Shown here in pieces: positions 18,879 through 27,861 of a DNA stretch of 64,000 nucleotides. Numbering within the stretch: position 1 is the stretch's first letter; each line of letters begins with the position of its first letter. The translations under genes were made by a program, and so were the position numbers. This stretch comes from Tessaracoccus sp. OS52 (GTDB lineage: Bacteria; Actinomycetota; Actinomycetes; Propionibacteriales; Propionibacteriaceae), in assembly GCF_020687685.1 (NCBI RefSeq), contig NZ_JAJEWM010000001.1, positions 1,958,973 through 2,022,972 of the forward strand, read 5' to 3'. The notes beneath the pieces are model-generated. The model did not search any database. It worked only from the letters and a program-made list of their open reading frames with translations, and was not told where the DNA came from.

Positions 18879-19730
18879 ATGTCCTCTGGGGAGCGGATCC
18901 AGCAGCAGCGCCGGTACCTGATGTGCCGGCCGGAGTACTTCACGGTTACCTACGAGATCAATCCCTGGATGCATCGGGCCTGTCCCACCGACACCGCCAA
19001 GGCGGTGCGGCAGTGGCAAGCGCTCCACGACACGTATGTGGCACTGGGTCACCAGGTCGAACTCATCGACCCGATCCCGGGCCTCAACGACATGGTCTAC
19101 ACCGCCAACAGCGGACTCGTCATCGGCGGCGTGGCCCTGGGCTCGAGGTTCAGCGTCCATGAACGGCGGGGTGAGGAACAGCCCTTCCGGGAGTGGTTCG
19201 CGACCCACGGGTTCGACGTCGTGGAGCCGGTCGCCGTCCAGGAGGGCGAGGGTGACCTCCTGCTGGTGGGCGATACGATCCTCGCCGGCCATGGTTTCCG
19301 GTCCGAGCCGGACAGCCACGCCGAGGTCGCGGACACCTTCGGTCTTGAGGTCGTCTCGCTGCGGCTGGTCGATCCCACGTACTACCACCTCGACACCGCC
19401 ATCTGCGTCCTCGACCCGGTCCAGGGCGCGGGCGGGGTCGAGCGCGCGAACATCGCCTACCTCCCGTCGGCCTTCGACGAGCGCGGCCAGTCCGAACTGC
19501 TCGAGCGGTTCCCCGACGCGATCCGCGTGCCCGCCGCCGACCCGGCGAGCCTTGAGCTGAACGCGGTGAGCGACGGCCGAAACGTCGTCCTGTCGCCGCC
19601 AGTCACCAGCTTCGACGCCGAGCTGCGTGAGCGCGGCTACCACCCGATCCACGTCGACGTCTCCGAGCTCCACCTCGGCGGCGGCGGAATCAAGTGCTGC
19701 ACGCTGGAACTGCGAGGAGGCAGACCATGA
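18879..19730 (+). CDS. ddaH: Dimethylargininase (N,N-dimethylarginine dimethylaminohydrolase)
   Basis: The 283-residue protein belongs to the guanidino-group-modifying enzyme superfamily, which hydrolyses dimethylarginine to citrulline and dimethylamine. Visible features are LMCRPEYFTVTYEINPWM, NDMVYTANSGLV, YYHLDTAICVLD with the catalytic His, and the C-terminal nucleophile region LHLGGGGIKCCTLEL. The ATG at 18879 follows GGAGAAGG closely. Its stop overlaps the rocD start (ATGA). With RocD it would form a short route from arginine derivatives toward glutamate, although citrulline would need another step to reach ornithine. Related annotations as an amidinotransferase-like or arginine deiminase-like enzyme cannot be excluded. 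Confidence 0.85.
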   Translation: MSSGERIQQQRRYLMCRPEYFTVTYEINPWMHRACPTDTAKAVRQWQALHDTYVALGHQVELIDPIPGLNDMVYTANSGLVIGGVALGSRFSVHERRGEEQPFREWFATHGFDVVEPVAVQEGEGDLLLVGDTILAGHGFRSEPDSHAEVADTFGLEVVSLRLVDPTYYHLDTAICVLDPVQGAGGVERANIAYLPSAFDERGQSELLERFPDAIRVPAADPASLELNAVSDGRNVVLSPPVTSFDAELRERGYHPIHVDVSELHLGGGGIKCCTLELRGGRP

Positions 19731-20953
19731 GCACGACCACCCACCCCGACACCTCGACCTCGCGCCTCATCCACGAGGAGGGCGAGCACCTGGTGCACAA
19801 CTACGACCCCCTGCCGGTGGTCGTGTCGACCGCCGAGGACGTGTGGGTGACCGACGTCGAGGGCCGGCGCTACCTCGACCTGCTGTCCTCCTACTCGGCC
19901 CTGAACTTCGGGCACCGCCACCCCGAACTGGTCAAGGCAGCCGTGGACCAGATCGGACGGCTCACCCTGACCAGCCGCGCGTTCCACAACGACCGGCTCG
20001 GCGCCTTCGCCGCCGCCCTTGCCGAGCTCTGCGGCAAGGACCTCGTCCTGCCCATGAACACCGGCGCCGAGGCCGTCGAGACCGGCATCAAGGCCGCGCG
20101 CGCCTGGGCGTACCGGGTCAAGGGGGTGCCTGCCGACGCCGCGGAGATCATCGTCGTCTCGGGCAACTTCCACGGCCGCACCACCACCATCGTCGGGTTC
20201 AGCGACGACCCGGCCACCAGGGACGGGTTCGGACCGTTCACGCCGGGCTTCGTCATGGTGCCGTACCAGGACGCCGCCGCAATGGCGGCCGCCATCAACG
20301 ACAACACCGCCGCGGTTCTCATCGAACCCATCCAGGGTGAGGCCGGAGTCATCATCCCGCCGCCGGGCTACCTGCGGACCGTCCGTGAGCTGTGCACGCA
20401 GCGCAACGTGCTCCTGATCGCCGACGAGATCCAGTCCGGTCTAGGCCGCGTCGGCACGACGTTCGCATGCGACCGTGAGGGGGTCGTCCCCGACCTCTAC
20501 CTGCTTGGCAAGGCGCTTGGCGGCGGCATCCTGCCGGTGTCGGCCGTCGTCGGCGACCGCGAGGTCCTCGGGGTGTTCCATCCCGGTGAGCATGGGTCGA
20601 CATTCGGCGGCAATCCCGTCGCCGCTGCCGTCGGGCTGCGGGTGGTGGAGCTATTGCGCACCGGAGAGTTCCAGGAACGTGCCACGACCCTGGGCCGCCA
20701 CCTGGGGAACCTGCTCGACGAACTGCTGGGCCACGGGCTGACCGAGGTGCGCGTGGCTGGCCTCTGGGCCGGCGTCGACGTCGAACCTTCGCTCGGCACC
20801 GGACGCGACGTGGCCCAAAGACTGTTGGCCCGCGGCGTGCTGGTGAAGGACACCCACGGCCAGACAATCCGGATTGCGCCACCACTGACAATCGAGGCAC
20901 CAGATCTCGATTGGGCGGTCGACCAGCTGAGGCTCGTACTGCAGGAGAGTTGA
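19727..20953 (+). CDS. rocD: Ornithine--oxo-acid transaminase
   Basis: The 408-residue class III PLP aminotransferase converts ornithine and 2-oxoglutarate to glutamate 5-semialdehyde and glutamate. Hallmarks are MNTGAEAVETGIKAARAWAY, GNFHGRTTTIVGFS, IEPIQGEAGVIIP, LIADEIQSGLGRVG and LLGKALGGG with the Schiff-base Lys. The ATG at 19727 follows GAGGAGGCAGACC and overlaps the ddaH stop by four bases. The substrate call rests on overall similarity to RocD rather than acetylornithine aminotransferases and on the arginine-related neighbour. Confidence 0.9.
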   Translation: MSTTTHPDTSTSRLIHEEGEHLVHNYDPLPVVVSTAEDVWVTDVEGRRYLDLLSSYSALNFGHRHPELVKAAVDQIGRLTLTSRAFHNDRLGAFAAALAELCGKDLVLPMNTGAEAVETGIKAARAWAYRVKGVPADAAEIIVVSGNFHGRTTTIVGFSDDPATRDGFGPFTPGFVMVPYQDAAAMAAAINDNTAAVLIEPIQGEAGVIIPPPGYLRTVRELCTQRNVLLIADEIQSGLGRVGTTFACDREGVVPDLYLLGKALGGGILPVSAVVGDREVLGVFHPGEHGSTFGGNPVAAAVGLRVVELLRTGEFQERATTLGRHLGNLLDELLGHGLTEVRVAGLWAGVDVEPSLGTGRDVAQRLLARGVLVKDTHGQTIRIAPPLTIEAPDLDWAVDQLRLVLQES

Positions 20954-20990
20954 CCCCGGTCATGACCGCCGACCGGTATAGCCTTCGGAT

Positions 20991-21536
20991 ATGAAACCCG
21001 GGCGATTTATCCGCATCCTTGGGTGCGCCGTAGCAGCCGTCGGCGTCGCGGGCTGCGCCGGTGGGCCTCGTGTCCTTGAGGTCCCCGAGGGCGACGCGAT
21101 GTGCGCAAAGGTCCTTTCCGGCGAAGCGGAACCCTACTGGTTCGGGGTACCGGTCTCGAACCCCGGCCAACGCCCCATCACGCTCAAGGACGTTCGGCTC
21201 GGGGAACAGGATCACCTCCTGCTGAACGAGGCCTTGGCCGTGCCCCCACTGAGACTCGATGACGGAACCATGCTCGGCGTCGGCGTCATGCAAGATCCGG
21301 CAGCGGAGAACGCCGACCTGTGGGCCGGTAGCCAACCTGTAGCCGGGTACAGCATCCCTCCCGGTGCCACTGTCCATCTGGCGCTCGCACTCTCAGTCGA
21401 CGCAGCAGAAACCGGACGGGCCCGCAGCCAGATCATCACGTATCACGTCGACGGCGAACTCCGCCAGCGCGAAGCGACCTCTCGGCTGGAACTCGCCCTC
21501 ACTGACGACTGCCAAACCCTCGACGAAGACCAATAG
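20991..21536 (+). CDS. Hypothetical lipoprotein
   Basis: The 181-residue protein has a signal peptide and a lipobox (VGVAGC, Cys22). The mature part has no family that I recognise. It has a beta-rich pattern with PYWFGVPVSNPGQRPITLKDVRL, which resembles Ig-like or DUF4352-type domains, and a second Cys pair. TAGCCT (20979-20984) lies six bases before the ATG, so translation is probably leaderless. It follows rocD but has its own promoter. Confidence 0.65.
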   Translation: MKPGRFIRILGCAVAAVGVAGCAGGPRVLEVPEGDAMCAKVLSGEAEPYWFGVPVSNPGQRPITLKDVRLGEQDHLLLNEALAVPPLRLDDGTMLGVGVMQDPAAENADLWAGSQPVAGYSIPPGATVHLALALSVDAAETGRARSQIITYHVDGELRQREATSRLELALTDDCQTLDEDQ

Positions 21537-21651
21537 CACCTGTCCGACCAACGCGGCAGAAGCTACGTCCTCTAGATCTGCGCGCCGGTCGACGGTCTGG
21601 GCCATGTCCGACTCCAAGGCAGCCACACCAACGTTGTTGTGGGCTTGCCAT

Positions 21652-24336
21652 TCAGCCGCGGCCTGGGGCCCCAGAGGCTGCCAGAAGAGCAGCGCGACCG
21701 AGTGCCGCCGAGACGGGCACTGAGTCCACCGTGTCTCGTAGCCGCAGCGTGGTGATGGTCACGAGGCCTTGGCTGAACGGCGTGCTGACCGTAGTGGATG
21801 CGGATCCCTGCAGCCACCCGTTGAAGAGCCCAGAGGCCACCGTTGCGGGGCGGATGGCGTTGGGAATGCCGCTGATCACGAGGTCGCCGAGGATGTCTTC
21901 GAAGGCTATGCCGAGGATGGTGTCGCCTGGGATTTGGGAGAAGGGTCCGGTGCGGTCGAGCCAGTCTGTGCGGGGTACCCAGTCGCCGTCACCGGAGCGA
22001 GACCGGAGGCTGGCGAAGGTGAGCAGTTTGAATCCTGTTCCCAGTGCACCAGGGTCTTCGGCGAGGATGAGGACTCTGCCGCCGTTGCGAGCGTAGCGCT
22101 GGGCGTTGTCGTCGAAGATCCCGGTGGCCCAGACGATCCCCGGGGCCGGGGACGCCAGATCCAAGGTCCCGGCGTCGATCGTGTCCAGGCCCAGCGCCTC
22201 CACCCAGCGTGCCAGTGCCGGGTCGGTTGTTGCGACGGTGGGCCAGTCGCGTTCGTCGGCGGCTGCGGCAGTGACGATCAGGTCGGCTTCATCGCGGGCG
22301 ATGAGCGTGTCCTCTTCGTAGAGTTCGGCGACGAATGTGTAGGCGCCGGGCAGTGCGGGTGCGGCGACGACGAAGTCGTGGGTGATCCAGTCGGTCGGGT
22401 CGCCGGGCATGACGGCCACGACGGTTCCGTCGAGTGTCACACGCACCTCTCCGCTCTGGGGGGCTACGGGTTGGCCGGTTCGGGCGGGTGTGACCGTGAC
22501 GGTGCAGCTGACGTGTTCTCCGGTGGCCAGCGAGTATCGCTCAGGGCGCAGGGCGATTGCCCGGGGCCCGTTGCAGAGTGCGTACTGAGCGGTGAACTGT
22601 TTGGGGGTTCGGTTCATGTCGAAGAGCCCGTTGGCCTCCCACTGGACGTCGCTGAGTTCGGTGAGGACGTATCCGCTGATGGACTGTTTCGCGCGGATGC
22701 TGGTGGTCTGGTAACGGTTCGAGACGAACTGAGCCTTCTGCAGCGCCGTGACGAGCGTGTCCCAGGTGCCGAACACCCGATCCATGCCCAGGCGGTGGAA
22801 GCGTTGCTGGAGGCCGGTGCCCTCGCCGGCCCCGTAGGCCCAGTCCGCACCCAGCGCGAACCACCAGGGTTCTTGTCCGTCTTCGTACTGGTCGAGCGCG
22901 TGGGGTAGGCCCCAGTTGCCGAATTCGGAGAGAACGAGCGGTTCGCGTCCGCTGCGGATGGCGTCCCCGTACGGGGACCAGGTCCAGTCGGGTCGGGAGG
23001 CGAACTCGTCGATGATGGTGTCCCACTCGCGTCGGGACTCGGGGATGCCGCGGTAGATGTGGTAGTCGTCGAGGTCACTCACGAGGTGGAAGTTGGGGAA
23101 GCAGGCAGAGTTGTCCACGATCAGGGATCCGGGGGCGGCGTCGCGGACGGAGCGGAAGGTGTCGTGGAGCCAGGCGCGTTGCCGTGCGCTGCCCATGTCG
23201 ATACCCCAGGCTTCGTTGATCACGGTCCAGATCACGATGCTGGGATGATGGCCGTCGAGTGCGATGAGGCGGTGGAGGAGGTCGGCGCCGTCGTTGGCCC
23301 CCTCAGGAGTCCAGGTGAGCCAGCTGGGCAGTTCGGTCCAGACGAGCATGCCCAGCCGGTCGGCGATGTCGTAATAGGTGGGGTCGGGGCGTTTGATGTG
23401 GACACGCAGCATGTTGAATCCCAGGTCCCGGGCCTGGGTGAGGAACGCTTCCCACTCCTCGACGCTGCCCGGGATCGTGGACGAACCGGGGTGATAGTCC
23501 TGGTCCAGCACCGCCCTCAGTTCAAGCCGGTGCCCGTTGAAGTAGATCTCGCCGTTGCGGGTCTCGATGGTGCGGAATCCCGTGCTGAGCTGCTGAGAGT
23601 CCTCCACGCCGTGTCGTTCCAGGCGGGTGCTGACCTGGTAAAGGTTCGGGTCGCCGATCCCCCACTGCTTGGCCTCAAGCACAGGCACCTGCACGGCGAC
23701 GGCCTCACCGATCACCGGCTCCTTGATGCGGGCCACCTCGTGGCCCTCGTGTTCGACGACGACGGTGACCGCTGCGTCGTCGAACGGTCCGGCCACCCGT
23801 GCGTTCACCTGGATGAGTGAACTCTCGGCGTCGGCGATGAGCCGGAGGTCCTGCAGGTGGGTGGCAGGTCGGTGTTCGAGGCGCACGGATTGCCAAATCC
23901 CGGCTGTGGTGCCGTACCAGGTCTGCTTGCCGTGCGGTATCTCAAGCTGGCCGGGGCCCTCGGCGGACCCGATCCTGGGTGGGTAGTGGACCTCGACTGT
24001 GAGGCGGTTCTCGCCTGCGTTAAGAGCGTGGGTGACGTCGAACTCGAAGGGTTCCCAGGCGCCCAGGTGGCGGCCGACTTCGACGTCGTTGAGCCAGACG
24101 ACGGCCTCGTGGTTGACCCCGTCGAAGATGAGGAAGGAGGTGTCGCGCGTGCCCGGTTCCACCACGAATCGGCGGCTGTACCTGACCGAGTCGTGCGAGT
24201 CCCCGTACCCGGGGACTTGGATGGTCCACGGGCCAGGGACCTGAACCACGGTGGTCAGCTTGGGCTCGGTGTGGCCAAGGATCTCAAGGTTCCAGTCCCC
24301 GTCGAGGCTGATCGTGGGTCGGGCGACGCGCGACAT
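21652..24336 (-). CDS. Glycoside hydrolase family 2 protein
   Basis: The 894-residue enzyme has no signal peptide, so it acts in the cytoplasm. The order is a sugar-binding jelly roll (about 5-160, with GDWNLEIL and WYGTTAGIWQSV), an Ig-like domain (160-260), and a TIM barrel (260-600) with GFNMLRVHIKRPDP, the acid/base Glu375 in TVINEAWG and the nucleophile Glu471 in LVLSEFGNWG. About 290 further C-terminal residues contain beta-sandwich-like sequence of unknown role. The ATG at 24336 follows GAAGGAAG. It is last in the ABC importer operon and probably cleaves the imported oligosaccharide. Beta-galactosidase, beta-glucuronidase and beta-mannosidase are all possible. Confidence 0.88.
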   Translation of the reverse strand: MSRVARPTISLDGDWNLEILGHTEPKLTTVVQVPGPWTIQVPGYGDSHDSVRYSRRFVVEPGTRDTSFLIFDGVNHEAVVWLNDVEVGRHLGAWEPFEFDVTHALNAGENRLTVEVHYPPRIGSAEGPGQLEIPHGKQTWYGTTAGIWQSVRLEHRPATHLQDLRLIADAESSLIQVNARVAGPFDDAAVTVVVEHEGHEVARIKEPVIGEAVAVQVPVLEAKQWGIGDPNLYQVSTRLERHGVEDSQQLSTGFRTIETRNGEIYFNGHRLELRAVLDQDYHPGSSTIPGSVEEWEAFLTQARDLGFNMLRVHIKRPDPTYYDIADRLGMLVWTELPSWLTWTPEGANDGADLLHRLIALDGHHPSIVIWTVINEAWGIDMGSARQRAWLHDTFRSVRDAAPGSLIVDNSACFPNFHLVSDLDDYHIYRGIPESRREWDTIIDEFASRPDWTWSPYGDAIRSGREPLVLSEFGNWGLPHALDQYEDGQEPWWFALGADWAYGAGEGTGLQQRFHRLGMDRVFGTWDTLVTALQKAQFVSNRYQTTSIRAKQSISGYVLTELSDVQWEANGLFDMNRTPKQFTAQYALCNGPRAIALRPERYSLATGEHVSCTVTVTPARTGQPVAPQSGEVRVTLDGTVVAVMPGDPTDWITHDFVVAAPALPGAYTFVAELYEEDTLIARDEADLIVTAAAADERDWPTVATTDPALARWVEALGLDTIDAGTLDLASPAPGIVWATGIFDDNAQRYARNGGRVLILAEDPGALGTGFKLLTFASLRSRSGDGDWVPRTDWLDRTGPFSQIPGDTILGIAFEDILGDLVISGIPNAIRPATVASGLFNGWLQGSASTTVSTPFSQGLVTITTLRLRDTVDSVPVSAALGRAALLAASGAPGRG

Positions 24337-24368
24337 TGCTACTTCCTTCAGTCGTTGGTGTGCGGTGG

Positions 24369-25745
24369 TCAGCGGAGGGCTTGCTCGACGCGCTGCTGTC
24401 CTTCGGTCAGGGCGGCGTCGATCTCCTTGTTGTTGAACCAGACCTCTTCCAGCTGCGAGTGGATGAGCTCCTTGATGGCCGTCCAGTTCTCCGTCTGAGG
24501 CACGAAGCGGATGTTGTTGAGCGCGGTCTCGGTGTAGAACTCCCGGTTGGGTGCCGACTGGTACTCCTGCGATTCGATCACCGAGACCCGCGGTGCGATG
24601 TGCCCTGTGGCGATGGCCCACACGTCGGTGTTGTCATAGAGGAACTTGGCGAACTCCAGTGCTGCGCGGTACTTGACCGGGTCGTTGTCGCTCTGGGCCG
24701 GCAGCACCCACATGTGGGAGGAGGCCCACACGGCCGGGGTGTCGAAGATCGTCGGGAAGTCGGTCACCGCGTAGCCGAACTCGGCCGTGGCGGAGTACTC
24801 GTTGACCACCCAGGTGCCGTTGACCAGGATCGCGGACTTCTCGTTCTTCCACTCGTCGATGGAACCGGAGTAGTCGGCGGCGGTGTGGATGTAGCCGGCT
24901 GCAATGAGTTCGTTCATCAGGGCCAGCGCTTCCTTGGCTGCGTCCGAATCGATCTGGGCGGCGCCATCGTCGGTTATCAACTCCGAGTCCTGCTGGGCGA
25001 CCAGCGAGTAGAACACCCGCCAGGCCATGTCGTCGTTGGCAAAGCCCATGGACATCAGGTACTTGCCTGTCTTGTCCTTGACAGCCTTGCCCATCTCGAG
25101 GAGTTCCTCGCGGGAGGTGGGCATCATGGGCCGGCCGTCGGCGCCGATGTAGTCGGCTTCGGCGAGGATGTCGGTGTTGACGTGGGCCAGGATGGCGTGG
25201 GAGTCGAACGGCACCGCGTAAGTGGTGCCGTCCCACTGCACACTGGACTGAGCCTGTTCGGTCGCGTCGTCGAGGTCGATGCCCACGCCGGCGGCGTCGA
25301 AGCCGAGGAGCTGGCCACGCTTGGCGTAGTCACCCAGCGCATAGTCGTGCAGGTTGGCGATGTCGGCGGGGTCGCCGCCTGCGACCGACGCGTTGAAAGC
25401 GTCGTAGTACGAGTTCCAGTCCGCGCCGCCGAGCCGCTCGACGGTGATGCCGTATTCGTTCTCGGCGTTGAACTGGTTGGTGAGGATCTGGATTGCCTCA
25501 CATTCCGAGCCCGCCTTCGACGGGTCGGTGACACCCGACGTCGCTTCTTCACAGTCGCCGAACATCCGCGACATGGTGATCGTGGTGCCGTCGAGCTGCT
25601 CGGGGGTCACGGCACTGATCTGCGCCGTGAGGTCACCGGTCTCCGGATCGGGTGTGGTACCGGTACCGGTACCGGTACCGCACGCGGACAACAGAAGTCC
25701 GGCGCTCAGGGCTAACGGGAGGATGGACAGGGCACGCTTCTTCAT
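24369..25745 (-). CDS. Carbohydrate ABC transporter substrate-binding lipoprotein
   Basis: The 458-residue extracellular solute-binding protein (family 1) has the signal MKKRALSILPLALSAGLLLSAC with Cys22 as lipidation site. The next residues GTGTGTGTT are encoded by a (GGTACC)4 repeat. The body has DPADIANLHDY, YAVPFDSHAILAHVNTDIL, AILVNGTWVVNEY and the aromatic WNSYYDAF-type sites usual for oligosaccharide binding. It delivers the sugar to the two permeases encoded upstream in the same operon. An ATPase is not encoded here, so it likely shares a MsmK-type ATPase elsewhere. Confidence 0.9.
   Translation of the reverse strand: MKKRALSILPLALSAGLLLSACGTGTGTGTTPDPETGDLTAQISAVTPEQLDGTTITMSRMFGDCEEATSGVTDPSKAGSECEAIQILTNQFNAENEYGITVERLGGADWNSYYDAFNASVAGGDPADIANLHDYALGDYAKRGQLLGFDAAGVGIDLDDATEQAQSSVQWDGTTYAVPFDSHAILAHVNTDILAEADYIGADGRPMMPTSREELLEMGKAVKDKTGKYLMSMGFANDDMAWRVFYSLVAQQDSELITDDGAAQIDSDAAKEALALMNELIAAGYIHTAADYSGSIDEWKNEKSAILVNGTWVVNEYSATAEFGYAVTDFPTIFDTPAVWASSHMWVLPAQSDNDPVKYRAALEFAKFLYDNTDVWAIATGHIAPRVSVIESQEYQSAPNREFYTETALNNIRFVPQTENWTAIKELIHSQLEEVWFNNKEIDAALTEGQQRVEQALR
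25656..25679 (-). repeat. Hexanucleotide repeat (GGTACC)x4 just after the lipobox
   Basis: Four exact GGTACC units encode alternating Gly-Thr immediately after the lipidated cysteine. Length changes by whole units would keep the frame. Confidence 0.95.
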
Positions 25746-25787
25746 GGGGTTTCTCCTTCTACGGTGAAGCGGTGGTCAGGGTGGGGA

Positions 25788-26654
25788 TTACTTGCCGCCG
25801 GACGTCATGCCGATCCCACGGATCAGATGGCGCTGGAAGACGATGAAGATGATGAGCAGGGGAAGGGAGCCGATCAGTCCGCGGGCCATGAGGCTGCCGA
25901 GTTCGGTGGCCTGGGCGAAGTTGCCCTGGAGTGAGGCCAGCCCGGTGGTGATGGTGAACATCTCCGCCTTCGTCGCCGACACCAGGGGCCAGAGGTAGTC
26001 GTTCCACGTCTGGACGAAGGTGAAGATGCCCAGCGCCACCATTCCGGGACGCGCCAGCGGCAGCATGATGAGGAAGAACGTCTTCCACGGGCCGGCCCCA
26101 TCCACGCGGGCGGCCTCCTCAACCTCCAGCGGGATCTTGGCGTAGAACTGGGTCATCAGGAACACACCGAGCGGGGCGGCGATGCGGGGCATCACCAGCG
26201 CCTGATAGGTGTTATGCATCTGCCAGTCCGCGACCATCGTGAACAGAGGGATGAACATCGCCTCCTTGGGGATCATGAGCCCGGCGAGCACACTGGCGTA
26301 GATAAACTTCTTGCCGCGGAAGTCGATCCGGGCGAAGGCGTAGCCGGCCATGGCGCACAGGAGCACGGTCGCGAGCGTGGTGAGGATCGACACCACCGCG
26401 CTGTTGAGGAACCAGCGGCTGGTCAACCCGACGGAGAACACCCCAAGCAGATTGTCCAGCGTGAAGTCGACAGGTACGAGGCTCGTCGTGTTAGTGGTCA
26501 GGGCAGCGTTGTCGCTGAGCGACAGCGACACCATCCAGATCATCGGGATGAGCCAAACGAGGACCGCGACCACCATCGCCACGTGATAGGCGGCGGTGCC
26601 GAAGAGCCGTTTCTGCTCGCGGGGGCGGGACTGAGTCAGGGTAGAGGTGCTCAC
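25788..26654 (-). CDS. Carbohydrate ABC transporter permease (MalG type)
   Basis: The 288-residue protein has six membrane helices and the cytoplasmic EAA loop EVEEAARVDGAGPWKTFFLIMLPLARPG, contacting the shared ATPase. The GTG start at 26654 overlaps the stop of the first permease (GTGA). A longer frame extends upstream but lies inside that permease gene and lacks family similarity. Together with the MalF-type partner it forms the membrane channel. Confidence 0.9.
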   Translation of the reverse strand: MSTSTLTQSRPREQKRLFGTAAYHVAMVVAVLVWLIPMIWMVSLSLSDNAALTTNTTSLVPVDFTLDNLLGVFSVGLTSRWFLNSAVVSILTTLATVLLCAMAGYAFARIDFRGKKFIYASVLAGLMIPKEAMFIPLFTMVADWQMHNTYQALVMPRIAAPLGVFLMTQFYAKIPLEVEEAARVDGAGPWKTFFLIMLPLARPGMVALGIFTFVQTWNDYLWPLVSATKAEMFTITTGLASLQGNFAQATELGSLMARGLIGSLPLLIIFIVFQRHLIRGIGMTSGGK

Positions 26655-27772
26655 AGCGTGTCGTCCTTTCCGAGGAACCGCATCTGAACGACGGACACGA
26701 TGAGCATCACGACGAAGAGGAACAGTGACATCGCCGAGGCGTAGCCGAGGTCGAAGTCGCGGAAGCCGGTGGTGTAGATGTGTCGGATCACCACCTCCGT
26801 CGACGTGCCCGGGCCGCCGCCGGTCATGATGTTGACCTGACCGAAGACCTGGAACGAGGCGATGGCCTGCATGACCATCACCAGCAGCACGACGTGGCGG
26901 ATACCAGGAAGGGTCACGTGGACGAACTTGCGCCACGGGCCCGCGCCATCCAGCGACGCGGCCTCGTAGAGGGACCGGTCGACGTCCTGGAGGCCGGCGG
27001 TGAAGAGGACCAGATTGAAACCCACCGTCCACCACACCGTGGTCAGGATGATCGCTGGCATCGCCAGCTCAGGATCAGCGAGCCAGGACAACGGATCGAT
27101 CCCCACATAGCCCAGCAGGCGTTGCAGAAGCCCCTGATTCGGGGAGAGGAAGTAGGCCCAGATCAAGGTGATCACCGACACCGGCAGGATGTAGGGCAGG
27201 AAGAACGCGGCCTGATACCAGGCCGATCCGCGGCGTCGGCCCTGCAGCGCCAGAGCCATCACGAGGCCCAGAATCGCGATGATGGGGGTCGAGACGGCTG
27301 TGAACCACAACGTGTTCTTCAACGCGGTCCAGAACAACGGATCGTTCCAGAACCCGGCCTCGCCAGGGTGGAAGCCCAGCAGGCCGGCCAACGCCACGAT
27401 CCCTAGTACGCCCACCACCCGCCACCCCGTCAGCGCCTTGCGCCGGAGGGGGCCCAGGAGCAACAACACGGCCGCAAGCACCAGGCCGAGCCGGACCCAG
27501 AACAGGTGGAGCATCGACCACTCGATGTTCACCCCGCCAAGCATCCGCACGTAGTTATCAACGCCGATGAACTCCCGCGCCGAACCCAACAGGTCCCAGT
27601 CGAAGAAGCTCATCTGCACTGCCTGGACCACCGGGTAGATCACAGAGATCAGATACAGGGCGAGGAAGGGCGCCGTGAACGCCAACCCATGCCGCAACCC
27701 CACCTTGACCGATCGTCGCTTACGTCCCGCCGGGGCTGATCTCACCGCTGTAGCGGTTGTCGTCGTCGGCAT
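26651..27772 (-). CDS. Carbohydrate ABC transporter permease (MalF type)
   Basis: The 373-residue membrane protein contains LYEAASLDGAGPWRKFVHVTLPG, the EAA loop of the inner-membrane partner. It is somewhat longer than usual: residues 90-160 add extra hydrophobic segments (LGLVLAAVLLLL, VVGVLGIVALAGLLG) between the first helix and the transport core. GGAGG lies six bases before the ATG at 27772. It is the first gene of the operon, and its promoter lies among the LacI operators. Confidence 0.9.
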   Translation of the reverse strand: MPTTTTATAVRSAPAGRKRRSVKVGLRHGLAFTAPFLALYLISVIYPVVQAVQMSFFDWDLLGSAREFIGVDNYVRMLGGVNIEWSMLHLFWVRLGLVLAAVLLLLGPLRRKALTGWRVVGVLGIVALAGLLGFHPGEAGFWNDPLFWTALKNTLWFTAVSTPIIAILGLVMALALQGRRRGSAWYQAAFFLPYILPVSVITLIWAYFLSPNQGLLQRLLGYVGIDPLSWLADPELAMPAIILTTVWWTVGFNLVLFTAGLQDVDRSLYEAASLDGAGPWRKFVHVTLPGIRHVVLLVMVMQAIASFQVFGQVNIMTGGGPGTSTEVVIRHIYTTGFRDFDLGYASAMSLFLFVVMLIVSVVQMRFLGKDDTL

Positions 27773-27790
27773 GCACACCTCCAGATCGTC

Positions 27791-27806
27791 TTTGCCACGT
27801 TGCAAA
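27791..27806. promoter_or_regulatory. LacI-family operator O1
   Basis: TTTGCCACGTTGCAAA is an almost perfect palindrome with a central ACGT. It lies 19 bases upstream of the MalF-type permease start, in position to block the leftward promoter. Confidence 0.7.
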
Positions 27807-27826
27807 CTCTCAGGTGCTAGTCTGAA

Positions 27827-27842
27827 CCTGCAACGTGGCAAA
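27827..27842. promoter_or_regulatory. LacI-family operator O2
   Basis: CCTGCAACGTGGCAAA is the inverted counterpart of O1 (14 of 16 positions). It lies 20 bases upstream of the lacI start. The 36-base spacing of the two sites would let one regulator cover both divergent promoters. Confidence 0.65.
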
Positions 27843-27861
27843 GTCAAGTGATGAGGAGAAC

